DNA of 64,000 nt. It comes from Apoderus coryli (lineage: Eukaryota; Arthropoda; Insecta; Coleoptera; Attelabidae). A program made the position numbers and the translations under genes. Below the pieces are notes generated by a model. The model worked only from the letters and a program-made list of their open reading frames with translations. It made no database searches and had not been told where the DNA came from. Of the stretch, positions 13,899 to 27,255 are shown piece after piece. The DNA lies in NCBI GenBank assembly GCA_911728435.2, contig CAJVRQ020000074.1:124001-188000 (forward strand). Reading direction: 5' to 3'. How positions within the stretch are numbered: the stretch's first letter is position 1; each line of letters opens with the position of its first letter.

Positions 13899-14108
13899 TT
13901 ACTTTTAAATTCTAAGTGAGAAAACAGCTTTTTGGGAGCCATTTGAACGTTTAATACTAAATAACAAAATTTTAGTAACAAAAGTGTAGCTTTTTGGGAG
14001 CCATTTGAAAAGTTTAATTCTAAATAACAAAATTTTAGTAACAAAACGCGCTAAATCGTTCTAATTTGCTTTTTTATGCTTAATCTAATTTCTTTTGACC
14101 AATAAAAT
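13899..14108 (+). repeat. Fused 210-bp unit with GTGT filler (copy 2)
   Basis: Identical in structure and length to the unit at 11337: an AATACTAAATAAC monomer joined through GTGT (13984-13987) to AGCTTTTTGGG. The two joins are 2562 bp apart. The upstream neighbours match, but downstream an extra A monomer is present here, so the unit was copied by a larger duplication and the flanks then changed. Confidence 0.92.
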
Positions 14109-17100
14109 TTACTTTTAAATTCTAAGTGAGAAAACAGCTTTTTGGGAGCCATTTGAAAAGTTTAATTCTAAATAACAAAATTTTAGTAACAAAACGCGCT
14201 AAATCGTTCTAATTTGCTTTTTTATGCTTAATCTAATTTCTTTTCACTAATAAAATTTACTTTTAAATTCTAAGTGAGAAAACAGCTTTTTGGGAGCCAT
14301 TTGAACGTTTAATACTAAATAACAAAATTTTAGTAACAAAACGCGCTAATTCGTTCTAAATTGCTTATTTACGCTTAATCTAACTTATTTTCACTAATAA
14401 AATTTACTTTTAAATTCTAAGTGAGAAAACAGCTTTTTGGGAGCCATTTGAAAAGTTTAATTCTAAATAACAAAATTTTAGTAACAAAACGCGCTAAATC
14501 GTTTTAATTTGCTTTTTTATGCTTAATCTAGTTTCTTTAGACTAATAAAATTTACTTTTAAATTCTAAGTGAGAAAACAGCTTTTTGGCAGCCATTTGAA
14601 CGTTTAATTCTAAATAACAAAATTTTAGTAAAAAAACGCGCTAATTCGTTCTAAATTGCTTATTTACGCTTAATCTAACTTATTTTCACTAATAAAATTT
14701 ACTTTTAAATTCTAAGTGAGAAAACAGCTTTTTGGGAGCCATTTGAAAAGTTTAATTCTAAATAACAAAATTTTAGTAACAAAACGCGCTAATTCGTTCT
14801 AAATTGCTTATTTACGCTTAATCTAATTTCTTTTGACTAATAAAATTAACTTTTAAATTCTAAGTGAGAAAACAGCTTTTTGGGAGCCATTTGAACGTTT
14901 AATTCTAAATATCAAAATTTTAGTAACAAAACGCTCTAATACGTTCTAAATTGCTTTTTTATGCTTAATCTAATTTCTTTTGACTAATAAAATTTACTTT
15001 TAAATTCTAACTGAGAAAACAGCTTTTTGGGAGCCATTTGAACGTTTAATTCTAAATAACAAAATTTTAGTAACAAAACGCGCTAATTCGTTCTAAATTG
15101 CTAATTTACGCTTAATCTAACTTATTTTCACTAATAAAATTTACTTTTAAATTCTAAGTGAGAAAAAAGCTTTTTGGGAGCCATTTGAAAAGTTTACTTC
15201 TAAATAACAAAATTTTAGTAACAAAACGCGCTAAATTGTTCTAATTTGCTTTTTTATGCTTAATCTAATTTCTTTTGACCAATAAAATTTACTTTTAAAT
15301 TCTAAGTGAGAAAACAGCTTTTTGGGAGCCAATTGAAAAGTTTAATTCTAAATAACAAAATTTTAGTAACAAAACGCGCTAAATCGTTTTAATTTGCTTT
15401 TTTATGCTTAATCTAATTTCTTTAGACTAATAAAATTTACTTTTAAATTCTAAGTGAGAAAACAGCTTTTTGGCAGCCATTTGAACGTTTAATTCTAAAT
15501 AACAAAATTTTAGTAACAAAACGCGCTAAATCGTTCTAATTTGCTTTTTTATGCTTAATCTAATTTCTTTTGACCAATAAAATTTACTTTTAAATTCTAA
15601 GTGAGAAAACAGCTTTTTGGGAGCCATTTGAAAAGTTTAATTCTAAATAACAAAATTTTAGTAACAAAACGCTCTAATTCGTTCTAATTTGCTTTTTTAC
15701 GCTTAATCTAATTTCTTTTGACTAATAAAATTAACTTTTAAATTCTAAGTGAGAAAACAGCTTTTTGGGAGCCATTTGAACGTTTAATTCTAAATAACAA
15801 AATTTTAGTAACAAAACGCTCTAATTCGTTCTAATTTGCTTTTTTATGCTTAATCTAATTTCTTTTGACTAATAAAATTTACTTTTAAATTCTAAGTGAG
15901 AAAACAGCTTTTTGGGAGCCATTTGAAAAGTTTAATTCTAATTAACAAAATTTTAGTAACAAAACGCTCTAATTCGTTCTAAATTGCTTATTTACGCTTA
16001 ATCTAACTTATTTTGACTAATAAAATTAACTTTTAAATTCTAAGTGAGAAAACAGCTTTTTGGGAGCCATTTGAACGTTTAATTCTAAATAACAAAATTT
16101 TAGTAACAAAACGCTCTAATTCGTTCTACTTTGCTTTTTTATGCTTAATCTAATTTCTTTTGACTAATAAAATTTACTTTTAAATTCTAAGTGAGAAAAC
16201 AGCTTTTTGGGAGCCATTTGAAAAGTTTAATTCTAATTAACAAAATTTTAGTAACAAAACGCTCTAATTCGTTCTAAATTGCTTATTTACGCTTAATCTA
16301 ACTTATTTTCACTAATAAAATTTACTTTTAAATTCTAAGTGAGAAAACAGCTTTTTGGGAGCCATTTGAAAAGTTTAATTCTAAATAACAAAATTTTAGT
16401 AACAAAACGCGCTAAATCGTTCTAATTTGCTTTTTTATGCTTAATCTAATTTCTTTTGACTAATAAAATTAACTTTTATATTCTAAGTGAGAAAACAGCT
16501 TTTTGGGAGCCATTTGAAAAGTTTAATTCTAAATAACAAAATTTTAGTAACAAAACGCTCTAATTCGTTCTAATTTGCTTTTTTACGCTTAATCTAATTT
16601 CTTTTGACTAATAAAATTAACTTTTAAATTCTAAGTGAGAAAACAGCTTTTTGGGAGCCATTTGAAAAGTTTAATTCTAATTAACAAAATTTTAGTAACA
16701 AAACGCTCTAATTCGTTCTAAATTGCTTATTTACGCTTAACCTAACTTATTTTCACTAATAAAATTTACTTTTAAATTCTAAGTGAGAAAACAGCTTTTT
16801 GGGAGCCATTTGAAAAGTTTAATTCTAAATAACAAAATTTTAGTAACAAAACGCGCTAAATCGTTCTAATTTGCTTTTTTATGCTTAATCTAATTTCTTT
16901 TGACTAATAAAATTTACTTTTAAATTCTAAGTGAGAAAACAGCTTTTTTGGGAGCCATTTGAAAAGTTTAATTCTAATTAACAAAATTTTAGTAACAAAA
17001 CGCTCTAATTCGTTCTAATTTGCTTTTTTTACGCTTAATCTAATTTCTTTAGACTAATAAAATTTACTTTTAAATTCTAAGTGAGAAAACAGCTTTTTGG

Positions 17101-17358
17101 GAGCCATTTGAACGTTTAATTCTAAATAACAAAATTTTAGTAACAAAACGCGCTAATTCGTTCTAAATTGCTTATTTACGCTTAATCTAACTTATTTTCA
17201 CTAATAAAATTTACTTTTAAATTCTAAGTGAGAAAACAGCTTTTTGGGAGCCATTTGAAAAGTTTAATTCTAAATAACAAAATTTTAGTAACAAAACGCG
17301 CTAAATCGTTCTAATTTGCTTTTTTATGCTTAATCTAATTTCTTTTGACTAATAAAAT

Positions 17359-18098
17359 TTACTTTTATATTCTAAGTGAGAAAACAGCTTTTTGGGAGCC
17401 ATTTGAAAAGTTTAATTCTAAATAACAAAATTTTAGTAACAAAACGCTCTAATTGGTTCTAATTTGCTTTTTTATGCTTAATCTAATTTCTTTTGACTAA
17501 TAAAATTTACTTTTAAATTCTAAGTGAGAAAACAGCTTTTTGGGAGCCATTTGAAAAGTTTAATTCTAATTAACAAAATTTTAGTAAAAAAACGCTCTAA
17601 TTCGTTCTAATTTGCTTTTTTATGCTTACTCTAATTTCTTTTGACTAATAAAATTTACTTTTAAATTCTAAGTGAGAAAACAGCTTTTTGGGAGCCATTT
17701 GAAAAGTTCAATTCTAAATAACAAAATTTTAGTAACAAAACGCGCTAAATCGTTCTAATTTGCTTTTTTATGTTTAATCTAATTTCTTTAGACTAATAGA
17801 ATTTACTTTTAATTTCTAAGTGAGAAAACAGTTTTTTGGGAGCCATTTGAAACGTTTAATTCTAAATAACAATATTTTAGTAACAAAACGCGCTAATTCG
17901 TTCTAAATTGCTTATTTACGCTTAATCTAACTTATTTTCACTAATAAAATTTACTTTTAAATTCTAAGTGAGGAAACAGCTTTTTGGGAGCCATTTGAAA
18001 CGTTTAATTGTAAATAACAAAATTTTAGTAACAAACCGCGCTAATTCGTTTTAAATTGCTTATTTACGCTTAATCTAACTTATTTTCACTAATAAAAT
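17359..18098 (+). repeat. Landmark cassette J-K-L-M-N (740 bp), first complete copy
   Basis: Five 148-bp monomers in fixed order. J (17359-17506): TTTTATATTC and CTAATTGGTTC. K (17507-17654): CTAATTAAC and GTAAAAAAACGCTC. L (17655-17802): AAGTTCAATTC, ATGTTTAATC, CTTTAGAC and a closing AATAGAAT in place of AATAAAAT. M (17803-17950) and N (17951-18098) are as at the window start. This order recurs many times, sometimes incomplete, and is the clearest higher-order marker in the window. Confidence 0.9.
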
Positions 18099-18393
18099 TT
18101 ACTTTTAAATTCTAAGTGAGAAAACAGCTTTTTGGGAGCCATTTGAACGTTTAATTCTAAATAACAAAATTTTAGTAACAAAACGCGCTAATTCGTTCTA
18201 AATTGCTTATTTACGCTTAATCTAACTTATTTTCACTAATAAAATTTACTTTTAAATTCTAAGTGAGAAAACAGCTTTTTGGGAGCCATTTGAAAAGTTT
18301 AATTCTAAATAACAAAATTTTAGTAACAAAACGCGCTAAATCGTTCTAATTTGCTTTTTTATGCTTAATCTAATTTCTTTTGACTAATAAAAT

Positions 18394-20313
18394 TTACTTT
18401 TAAATTCTAAGTGAGAAAACAGCTTTTTGGGAGCCATTTGAAACGTTTAATTCTAAATAACAAAATTTTAGTAACAAACCGCGCTAATTCGTTTTAAATT
18501 GCTTATTTACGCTTAATCTAACTTATTTTCACTAATAAAATTTACTTTTAAATTCTAAGTGAGAAAACAGCTTTTTGGGAGCCATTTGAACGTTTAATTC
18601 TAAATAACAAAATTTTAGTAACAAAACGCTCTAATTCGTTCTAAATTGCTTATTTACGCTTAATCTAACTTATTTTCACTAATAAAATTTACTTTTAAAT
18701 TCTAAGTGAGAAAACAGCTTTTTGGGAGCCATTTGAAAAGTTTAATTCTAAATAACAAAATTTTAGTAACAAAACGCGCTAAATCGTTCTAATTTGCTTT
18801 TTTATGCTTAATCTAATTTCTTTTGACTAATAAAATTTACTTTTAAATTCTAAGTGAGAAAACAGCTTTTTGGGAGCCATTTGAAAAGTTTAATTCTAAT
18901 TAACAAAATTTTAGTAACAATACGCTCTAATTCGTTCTAAATTGCTTATTTACGCTTAACCTAACTTATTTTCACTAATAAAATTTACTTTTAAATTCTA
19001 AGTGAGAAAACAGCTTTTTGGGAGCCATTTGAAAAGTTTAATTCTAAATAACAAAATTTTAGTAACAAAACGCGCTAATTCGTTCTAAATTGCTTATTTA
19101 CGCTTAATCTAATTTCTTTTGACTAATAAAATTAACTTTTAAATTCTAAGTGAGAAAACAGCTTTTTGGGAGCCATTTGAACGTTTAATTCTAAATATCA
19201 AAATTTTAGTAACAAAACGCGCTAATTCGTTCTAAATTGCTTATTTACGCTTAATCTAATTTCTTTTGACTAATAAAATTTACTTTTAAATTCTAAGTGA
19301 GAAAACAGCTTTTTGGGAGCCATTTGAACGTTTAATTCTAAATATCAAAATTTTAGTAACAAAACGCTCTAATACGTTCTAAATTGCTTTTTTATGCTTA
19401 ATCTAATTTCTTTTGACTAATAAAATTTACTTTTAAATTCTAAGTGAGAAAACAGCTTTTTGGGAGCCATTTGAACGTTTAATTCTAAATAACAAAATTT
19501 TAGTAACAAAACGCGCTAATTCGTTCTAAATTGCTTATTTACGCTTAATCTAACTTATTTTCACTAATAAAATTTACTTTTAAATTCTAAGTGAGAAAAC
19601 AGCTTTTTGGGAGCCATTTGAAAAGTTTAATTCTAAATAACAAAATTTTAGTAACAAAACGCGCTAAATCGTTCTAATTTGCTTTTTTATGCTTAATCTA
19701 ATTTCTTTTGACCAATAAAATTTACTTTTAAATTCTAAGTGAGAAAACAGCTTTTTGGGAGCCATTTGAAAAGTTTAATTCTAAATAACAAAATTTTGGT
19801 AACAAAACGCTCTAATTCGTTCTAATTTGCTTTTTTATGCTTAATCTAATTTCTTTTGACTAATAAAATTTACTTTTAAATTCTAAGTGAGAAAACAGCT
19901 TTTTGGGAGCCATTTGAAAAGTTTAATTCTAATTAACAAAATTTTAGTAACAAAACGCTCTAATTCGTTCTAAATTGCTTATTTACGCTTAATCTAACTT
20001 ATTTTCACTAATAAAATTTACTTTTAAATTCTAAGTGAGAAAACAGCTTTTTGGGAGCCATTTGAAAAGTTTAATTCTAAATAACAAAATTTTAGTAACA
20101 AAACGCGCTAAATCGTTCTAATTTGCTTTTTTATGCTTAATCTAATTTCTTTTGACTAATAAAATTAACTTTTATATTCTAAGTGAGAAAACAGCTTTTT
20201 GGGAGCCATTTGAAAAGTTTAATTCTAAATAACAAAATTTTAGTAACAAAACGCTCTAATTCGTTCTAATTTGCTTTATTACGCTTAATCTAATTTCTTT
20301 TGACTAATAAAAT
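18394..20313 (+). repeat. 13-monomer unit X, copy 1 (1920 bp)
   Basis: It starts with an N-like monomer (GAAACG, ACAAACCGCGC) and continues B-like, A, C with the private ACAATACGCTC (18921), an A/B mixture, two D-like monomers, B, A ending GACCAAT, a monomer with TTTTGGTAAC (19798), C (exemplar 19870-20017), A and F (20166-20313). The same order follows immediately in copy 2. This copy keeps the normal T5 tract in the fifth monomer, unlike copies 2 and 3. Confidence 0.85.
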
Positions 20314-22232
20314 TAACTTTTAAATTCTAAGTGAGAAAACAGCTTTTTGGGAGCCATTTGAAACGTTTAATTCTAAATAACAAAATTTTAGTAACAAACC
20401 GCGCTAATTCGTTTTAAATTGCTTATTTACGCTTAATCTAACTTATTTTCACTAATAAAATTTACTTTTAAATTCTAAGTGAGAAAACAGCTTTTTGGGA
20501 GCCATTTGAACGTTTAATTCTAAATAACAAAATTTTAGTAACAAAACGCTCTAATTCGTTCTAAATTGCTTATTTACGCTTAATCTAACTTATTTTCACT
20601 AATAAAATTTACTTTTAAATTCTAAGTGAGAAAACAGCTTTTTGGGAGCCATTTGAAAAGTTTAATTCTAAATAACAAAATTTTAGTAACAAAACGCGCT
20701 AAATCGTTCTAATTTGCTTTTTTATGCTTAATCTAATTTCTTTTGACTAATAAAATTTACTTTTAAATTCTAAGTGAGAAAACAGCTTTTTGGGAGCCAT
20801 TTGAAAAGTTTAATTCTAATTAACAAAATTTTAGTAACAATACGCTCTAATTCGTTCTAAATTGCTTATTTACGCTTAACCTAACTTATTTTCACTAATA
20901 AAATTTACTTTTAAATTCTAAGTGAGAAAACAGCTTTTGGGAGCCATTTGAAAAGTTTAATTCTAAATAACAAAATTTTAGTAACAAAACGCGCTAATTC
21001 GTTCTAAATTGCTTATTTACGCTTAATCTAATTTCTTTTGACTAATAAAATTAACTTTTAAATTCTAAGTGAGAAAACAGCTTTTTGGGAGCCATTTGAA
21101 CGTTTAATTCTAAATATCAAAATTTTAGTAACAAAACGCGCTAATTCGTTCTAAATTGCTTATTTACGCTTAATCTAATTTCTTTTGACTAATAAAATTA
21201 ACTTTTAAATTCTAAGTGAGAAAACAGCTTTTTGGGAGCCATTTGAACGTTTAATTCTAAATATCAAAATTTTAGTAACAAAACGCTCTAATACGTTCTA
21301 AATTGCTTTTTTATGCTTAATCTAATTTCTTTTGACTAATAAAATTTACTTTTAAATTCTAAGTGAGAAAACAGCTTTTTGGGAGCCATTTGAACGTTTA
21401 ATTCTAAATAACAAAATTTTAGTAACAAAACGCGCTAATTCGTTCTAAATTGCTAATTTACGCTTAATCTAACTTATTTTCACTAATAAAATTTACTTTT
21501 AAATTCTAAGTGAGAAAACAGCTTTTTGGGAGCCATTTGAAAAGTTTAATTCTAAATAACAAAATTTTAGTAACAAAACGCGCTAAATCGTTCTAATTTG
21601 CTTTTTTATGCTTAATCTAATTTCTTTTGACCAATAAAATTTACTTTTAAATTCTAAGTGAGAAAACAGCTTTTTGGGAGCCATTTGAAAAGTTTAATTC
21701 TAAATAACAAAATTTTAGTAACAAAACGCTCTAATTCGTTCTAATTTGCTTTTTTATGCTTAATCTAATTTCTTTTGACTAATAAAATTTACTTTTAAAT
21801 TCTAAGTGAGAAAACAGCTTTTTGGGAGCCATTTGAAAAGTTTAATTCTAATTAACAAAATTTTAGTAACAAAACGCTCTAATTCGTTCTAAATTGCTTA
21901 TTTACGCTTAATCTAACTTATTTTCACTAATAAAATTTACTTTTAAATTCTAAGTGAGAAAACAGCTTTTTGGGAGCCATTTGAAAAGTTTAATTCTAAA
22001 TAACAAAATTTTAGTAACAAAACGCGCTAAATCGTTCTAATTTGCTTTTTTATGCTTAATCTAATTTCTTTTGACTAATAAAATTAACTTTTATATTCTA
22101 AGTGAGAAAACAGCTTTTTGGGAGCCATTTGAAAAGTTTAATTCTAAATAACAAAATTTTAGTAACAAAACGCTCTAATTCGTTCTAATTTGCTTTATTA
22201 CGCTTAATCTAATTTCTTTTGACTAATAAAAT
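20314..22232 (+). repeat. 13-monomer unit X, copy 2
   Basis: Same monomer order as copy 1 at a shift of 1920 bp, including ACAATACGCTC at 20841. It has a private one-base loss in a T tract (CAGCTTTTGGG, about 20931-20941), which makes it slightly shorter. It ends with F (22085-22232) and leads into E-type monomers rather than another N-like monomer. Confidence 0.85.
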
Positions 22233-25200
22233 TAACTTTTAAATTTTAAGTGAGAAAACAGCTTTTTGGGAGCCATTTGAACGTTTAATTCTAAATAACA
22301 AAATTTTAGTAACAAAACGCGCTAAATCGTTCTAATTTGCTTTTTTATGCTTAATCTAATTTCTTTTGACTAATAAAATTAACTTTTATATTCTAAGTGA
22401 GGAAACAGCTTTTTGGGAGCCATTTGAAAAGTTTAATTCTAAATATCAAAATTTTAGTAACAAAACGCTCTAATACGTTCTAAATTGCTTTTTTATGCTT
22501 AATCTAATTTCTTTTGACTAATAAAATTTACTTTTAAATTCTAAGTGAGAAAACAGCTTTTTGGGAGCCATTTGAACGTTTAATTCTAAATAACAAAATT
22601 TTAGTAACAAAACGCGCTAATTCGTTCTAAATTGCTAATTTACGCTTAATCTAACTTATTTTCACTAATAAAATTTACTTTTAAATTCTAAGTGAGAAAA
22701 CAGCTTTTTGGGAGCCATTTGAAAAGTTTAATTCTAAATAACAAAATTTTAGTAACAAAACGCGCTAAATCGTTCTAATTTGCTTTTTTATGCTTAATCT
22801 AATTTCTTTTGACTAATAAAATTTACTTTTAAATTCTAAGTGAGAAAACAGCTTTTTGGGAGCCATTTGAAAAGTTTAATTCTAAATAACAAAATTTTGG
22901 TAACAAAACGCTCTAATTCGTTCTAATTTGCTTTTTTATGCTTAATCTAATTTCTTTTGACTAATAAAATTTACTTTTAAATTCTAAGTGAGAAAACAGC
23001 TTTTTGGGAGCCATTTGAAAAGTTTAATTCTAATTAACAAAATTTTAGTAACAAAACGCTCTAATTCGTTCTAAATTGCTTATTTACGCTTAATCTAACT
23101 TATTTTCACTAATAAAATTTACTTTTAAATTCTAAGTGAGAAAACAGCTTTTTGGGAGCCATTTGAAAAGTTTAATTCTAAATAACAAAATTTTAGTAAC
23201 AAAACGCGCTAAATCGTTCTAATTTGCTTTTTTATGCTTAATCTAATTTCTTTTGACTAATAAAATTAACTTTTATATTCTAAGTGAGAAAACAGCTTTT
23301 TGGGAGCCATTTGAAAAGTTTAATTCTAAATAACAAAATTTTAGTAACAAAACGCTCTAATTCGTTCTAATTTGCTTTATTACGCTTAATCTAATTTCTT
23401 TTGACTAATAAAATTAACTTTTAAATTCTAAGTGAGAAAACAGCTTTTTGGGAGCCATTTGAAACGTTTAATTCTAAATAACAAAATTTTAGTAACAAAC
23501 CGCGCTAATTCGTTTTAAATTGCTTATTTACGCTTAATCTAACTTATTTTCACTAATAAAATTTACTTTTAAATTCTAAGTGAGAAAACAGCTTTTTGGG
23601 AGCCATTTGAAAAGTTTAATTCTAAATAACAAAATTTTAGTAACAAAACGCTCTAATTCGTTCTAATTTGCTTTTTTATGCTTAATCTAATTTCTTTTGA
23701 CTAATAAAATTTACTTTTAAATTCTAAGTGAGAAAACAGCTTTTTGGGAGCCATTTGAAAAGTTTAATTCTAATTAACAAAATTTTAGTAACAAAACGCT
23801 CTAATTCGTTCTAAATTGCTTATTTACGCTTAATCTAACTTATTTTCACTAATAAAATTTACTTTTAAATTCTAAGTGAGAAAACAGCTTTTTGGGAGCC
23901 ATTTGAAAAGTTTAATTCTAAATAACAAAATTTTAGTAACAAAACGCGCTAAATCGTTCTAATTTGCTTTTTTATGCTTAATCTAATTTCTTTTGACTAA
24001 TAAAATTAACTTTTATATTCTAAGTGAGAAAACAGCTTTTTGGGAGCCATTTGAAAAGTTTAATTCTAAATAACAAAATTTTAGTAACAAAACGCTCTAA
24101 TTCGTTCTAATTTGCTTTATTACGCTTAATCTAATTTCTTTTGACTAATAAAATTAACTTTTAAATTTTAAGTGAGAAAACAGCTTTTTGGGAGCCATTT
24201 GAACGTTTAATTCTAAATAACAAAATTTTAGTAACAAAACGCGCTAAATCGTTCTAATTTGCTTTTTTATGCTTAATCTAATTTCTTTTGACTAATAAAA
24301 TTAACTTTTATATTCTAAGTGAGAAAACAGCTTTTTGGGAGCCATTTGAAAAGTTTAATTCTAAATATCAAAATTTTAGTAACAAAACGCTCTAATACGT
24401 TCTAAATTGCTTTTTTATGCTTAATCTAATTTCTTTTGACTAATAAAATTTACTTTTAAATTCTAAGTGAGAAAACAGCTTTTTGGGAGCCATTTGAACG
24501 TTTAATTCTAAATAACAAAATTTTAGTAACAAAACGCGCTAATTCGTTCTAAATTGCTAATTTACGCTTAATCTAACTTATTTTCACTAATAAAATTTAC
24601 TTTTAAATTCTAAGTGAGAAAACAGCTTTTTGGGAGCCATTTGAAAAGTTTAATTCTAAATAACAAAATTTTAGTAACAAAACGCGCTAAATCGTTCTAA
24701 TTTGCTTTTTTATGCTTAATCTAATTTCTTTTGACCAATAAAATTTACTTTTAAATTCTAAGTGAGAAAACAGCTTTTTGGGAGCCATTTGAAAAGTTTA
24801 ATTCTAAATAACAAAATTTTGGTAACAAAACGCTCTAATTCGTTCTAATTTGCTTTTTTATGCTTAATCTAATTTCTTTTGACTAATAAAATTTACTTTT
24901 AAATTCTAAGTGAGAAAACAGCTTTTTGGGAGCCATTTGAAAAGTTTAATTCTAATTAACAAAATTTTAGTAACAAAACGCTCTAATTCGTTCTAAATTG
25001 CTTATTTACGCTTAATCTAACTTATTTTCACTAATAAAATTTACTTTTAAATTCTAAGTGAGAAAACAGCTTTTTGGGAGCCATTTGAAAAGTTTAATTC
25101 TAAATAACAAAATTTTAGTAACAAAACGCGCTAAATCGTTCTAATTTGCTTTTTTATGCTTAATCTAATTTCTTTTGACTAATAAAATTAACTTTTATAT

Positions 25201-25336
25201 TCTAAGTGAGAAAACAGCTTTTTGGGAGCCATTTGAAAAGTTTAATTCTAAATAACAAAATTTTAGTAACAAAACGCTCTAATTCGTTCTAATTTGCTTT
25301 ATTACGCTTAATCTAATTTATTTTGACTAATAAAAT
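22233..25336 (+). repeat. Link region with internal 1922-bp-shift duplication
   Basis: From 22085 the order is F, E, an F/D hybrid, B (GCTAATTTACGC), A, a TTTTGGTAAC monomer (22899), C, A, F, then an N-like monomer at 23415. The same series from F to F recurs at 24007-25336 (TTTTGGTAAC at 24821), again followed by an N-like monomer at 25337. The stretch at 23563-24006 between them is A-like, C and A. It is all satellite; nothing unique was seen. Confidence 0.8.
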
Positions 25337-27255
25337 TAACTTTTAAATTCTAAGTGAGAAAACAGCTTTTTGGGAGCCATTTGAAACGTTTAATTCTAAA
25401 TAACAAAATTTTAGTAACAAACCGCGCTAATTCGTTTTAAATTGCTTATTTACGCTTAATCTAACTTATTTTCACTAATAAAATTTACTTTTAAATTCTA
25501 AGTGAGAAAACAGCTTTTTGGCAGTCATTTGAACGTTTAATTCTAAATAACAAAATTTTAGTAACAAAACGCTCTAATTCGTTCTAAATTGCTTATTTAC
25601 GCTTAATCTAACTTATTTTCACTAATAAAATTTACTTTTAAATTCTAAGTGAGAAAACAGCTTTTTGGGAGCCATTTGAAAAGTTTAATTCTAAATAACA
25701 AAATTTTAGTAACAAAACGCGCTAAATCGTTCTAATTTGCTTTTTTATGTTTAATCTAATTTCTTTTGACTAATAAAATTTACTTTTAAATTCTAAGTGA
25801 GAAAACAGCTTTTTGGGAGCCATTTGAAAAGTTTAATTCTAATTAACAAAATTTTAGTAACAATACGCTCTAATTCGTTCTAAATTGCTTATTTACGCTT
25901 AACCTAACTTATTTTCACTAATAAAATTTACTTTTAAATTCTAAGTGAGAAAACAGCTTTTGGGAGCCATTTGAAAAGTTTAATTCTAAATAACAAAATT
26001 TTAGTAACAAAACGCGCTAATTCGTTCTAAATTGCTTATTTACGCTTAATCTAATTTCTTTTGACTAATAAAATTAACTTTTAAATTCTAAGTGAGAAAA
26101 CAGCTTTTTGGGAGCCATTTGAACGTTTAATTCTAAATATCAAAATTTTAGTAACAAAACGCGCTAATTCGTTCTAAATTGCTTATTTACGCTTAATCTA
26201 ATTTCTTTTGACTAATAAAATTTACTTTTAAATTCTAAGTGAGAAAACAGCTTTTTGGGAGCCATTTGAACGTTTAATTCTAAATATCAAAATTTTAGTA
26301 ACAAAACGCTCTAATACGTTCTAAATTGCTTTTTTATGCTTAATCTAATTTCTTTTGACTAATAAAATTTACTTTTAAATTCTAAGTGAGAAAACAGCTT
26401 TTTGGGAGCCATTTGAACGTTTAATTCTAAATAACAAAATTTTAGTAACAAAACGCGCTAATTCGTTCTAAATTGCTAATTTACGCTTAATCTAACTTAT
26501 TTTCACTAATAAAATTTACTTTTAAATTCTAAGTGAGAAAACAGCTTTTTGGGAGCCATTTGAAAAGTTTAATTCTAAATAACAAAATTTTAGTAACAAA
26601 ACGCGCTAAATCGTTCTAATTTGCTTTTTTATGCTTAATCTAATTTCTTTTGACCAATAAAATTTACTTTTAAATTCTAAGTGAGAAAACAGCTTTTTGG
26701 GAGCCATTTGAAAAGTTTAATTCTAAATAACAAAATTTTAGTAACAAAACGCTCTAATTCGTTCTAATTTGCTTTTTTATGCTTAATCTAATTTCTTTTG
26801 ACTAATAAAATTTACTTTTAAATTCTAAGTGAGAAAACAGCTTTTTGGGAGCCATTTGAAAAGTTTAATTCTAATTAACAAAATTTTAGTAACAAAACGC
26901 TCTAATTCGTTCTAAATTGCTTATTTACGCTTAATCTAACTTATTTTCACTAATAAAATTTACTTTTAAATTCTAAGTGAGAAAACAGCTTTTTGGGAGC
27001 CATTTGAAAAGTTTAATTCTAAATAACAAAATTTTAGTAACAAAACGCGCTAAATCGTTCTAATTTGCTTTTTTATGCTTAATCTAATTTCTTTTGACTA
27101 ATAAAATTAACTTTTATATTCTAAGTGAGAAAACAGCTTTTTGGGAGCCATTTGAAAAGTTTAATTCTAAATAACAAAATTTTAGTAACAAAACGCTCTA
27201 ATTCGTTCTAATTTGCTTTATTACGCTTAATCTAATTTCTTTTGACTAATAAAAT
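25337..27255 (+). repeat. 13-monomer unit X, copy 3
   Basis: Matches copy 2 at a shift of 5023 bp, with ACAATACGCTC at 25864 and the same one-base T-tract deletion at about 25954-25964. The shared deletion, absent from copy 1, means copies 2 and 3 have the more recent common ancestor although 1 and 2 are adjacent. The second monomer carries a private GGCAGTC. The unit runs straight into the F/E dimer ladder, sharing its last F (27108-27255). Confidence 0.85.

Larger units (their letters stand above)
297..17358 (+). repeat. Mosaic satellite block of A, B, C, D and P monomers
   Basis: About 115 monomers without a single fixed higher-order period. A monomers carry AAAAG with CGCGCTAAATCG and TTTTTTATGC. 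B monomers carry AACG with CGCGCTAATTCG and TTATTTACGC. D monomers carry TAAATATC with CGCTCTAATACG. P monomers carry GGCAGCC with GTAAAAAAACG. Private variants recur at long spacings: CAGCATTTTGGC at about 7680 and 10777 (3097 bp apart), TAGTATCAAAACG at 6401 and 8171 (1770 bp), CCATATGAACG at about 6219 and 10347, and CGTTCAAAATTGC at 9519 and 13704. The block therefore grew by overlapping local duplications. The region 46.5-52 kb is of the same type. It contains no gene. Confidence 0.9.

Noticed and set aside
1..17802. A single fixed higher-order period across the first block
   Set aside because: Marker spacings disagree (1770, 2562, 3097, about 4128 and 4185 bp), so overlapping local duplications fit better than one regular unit.
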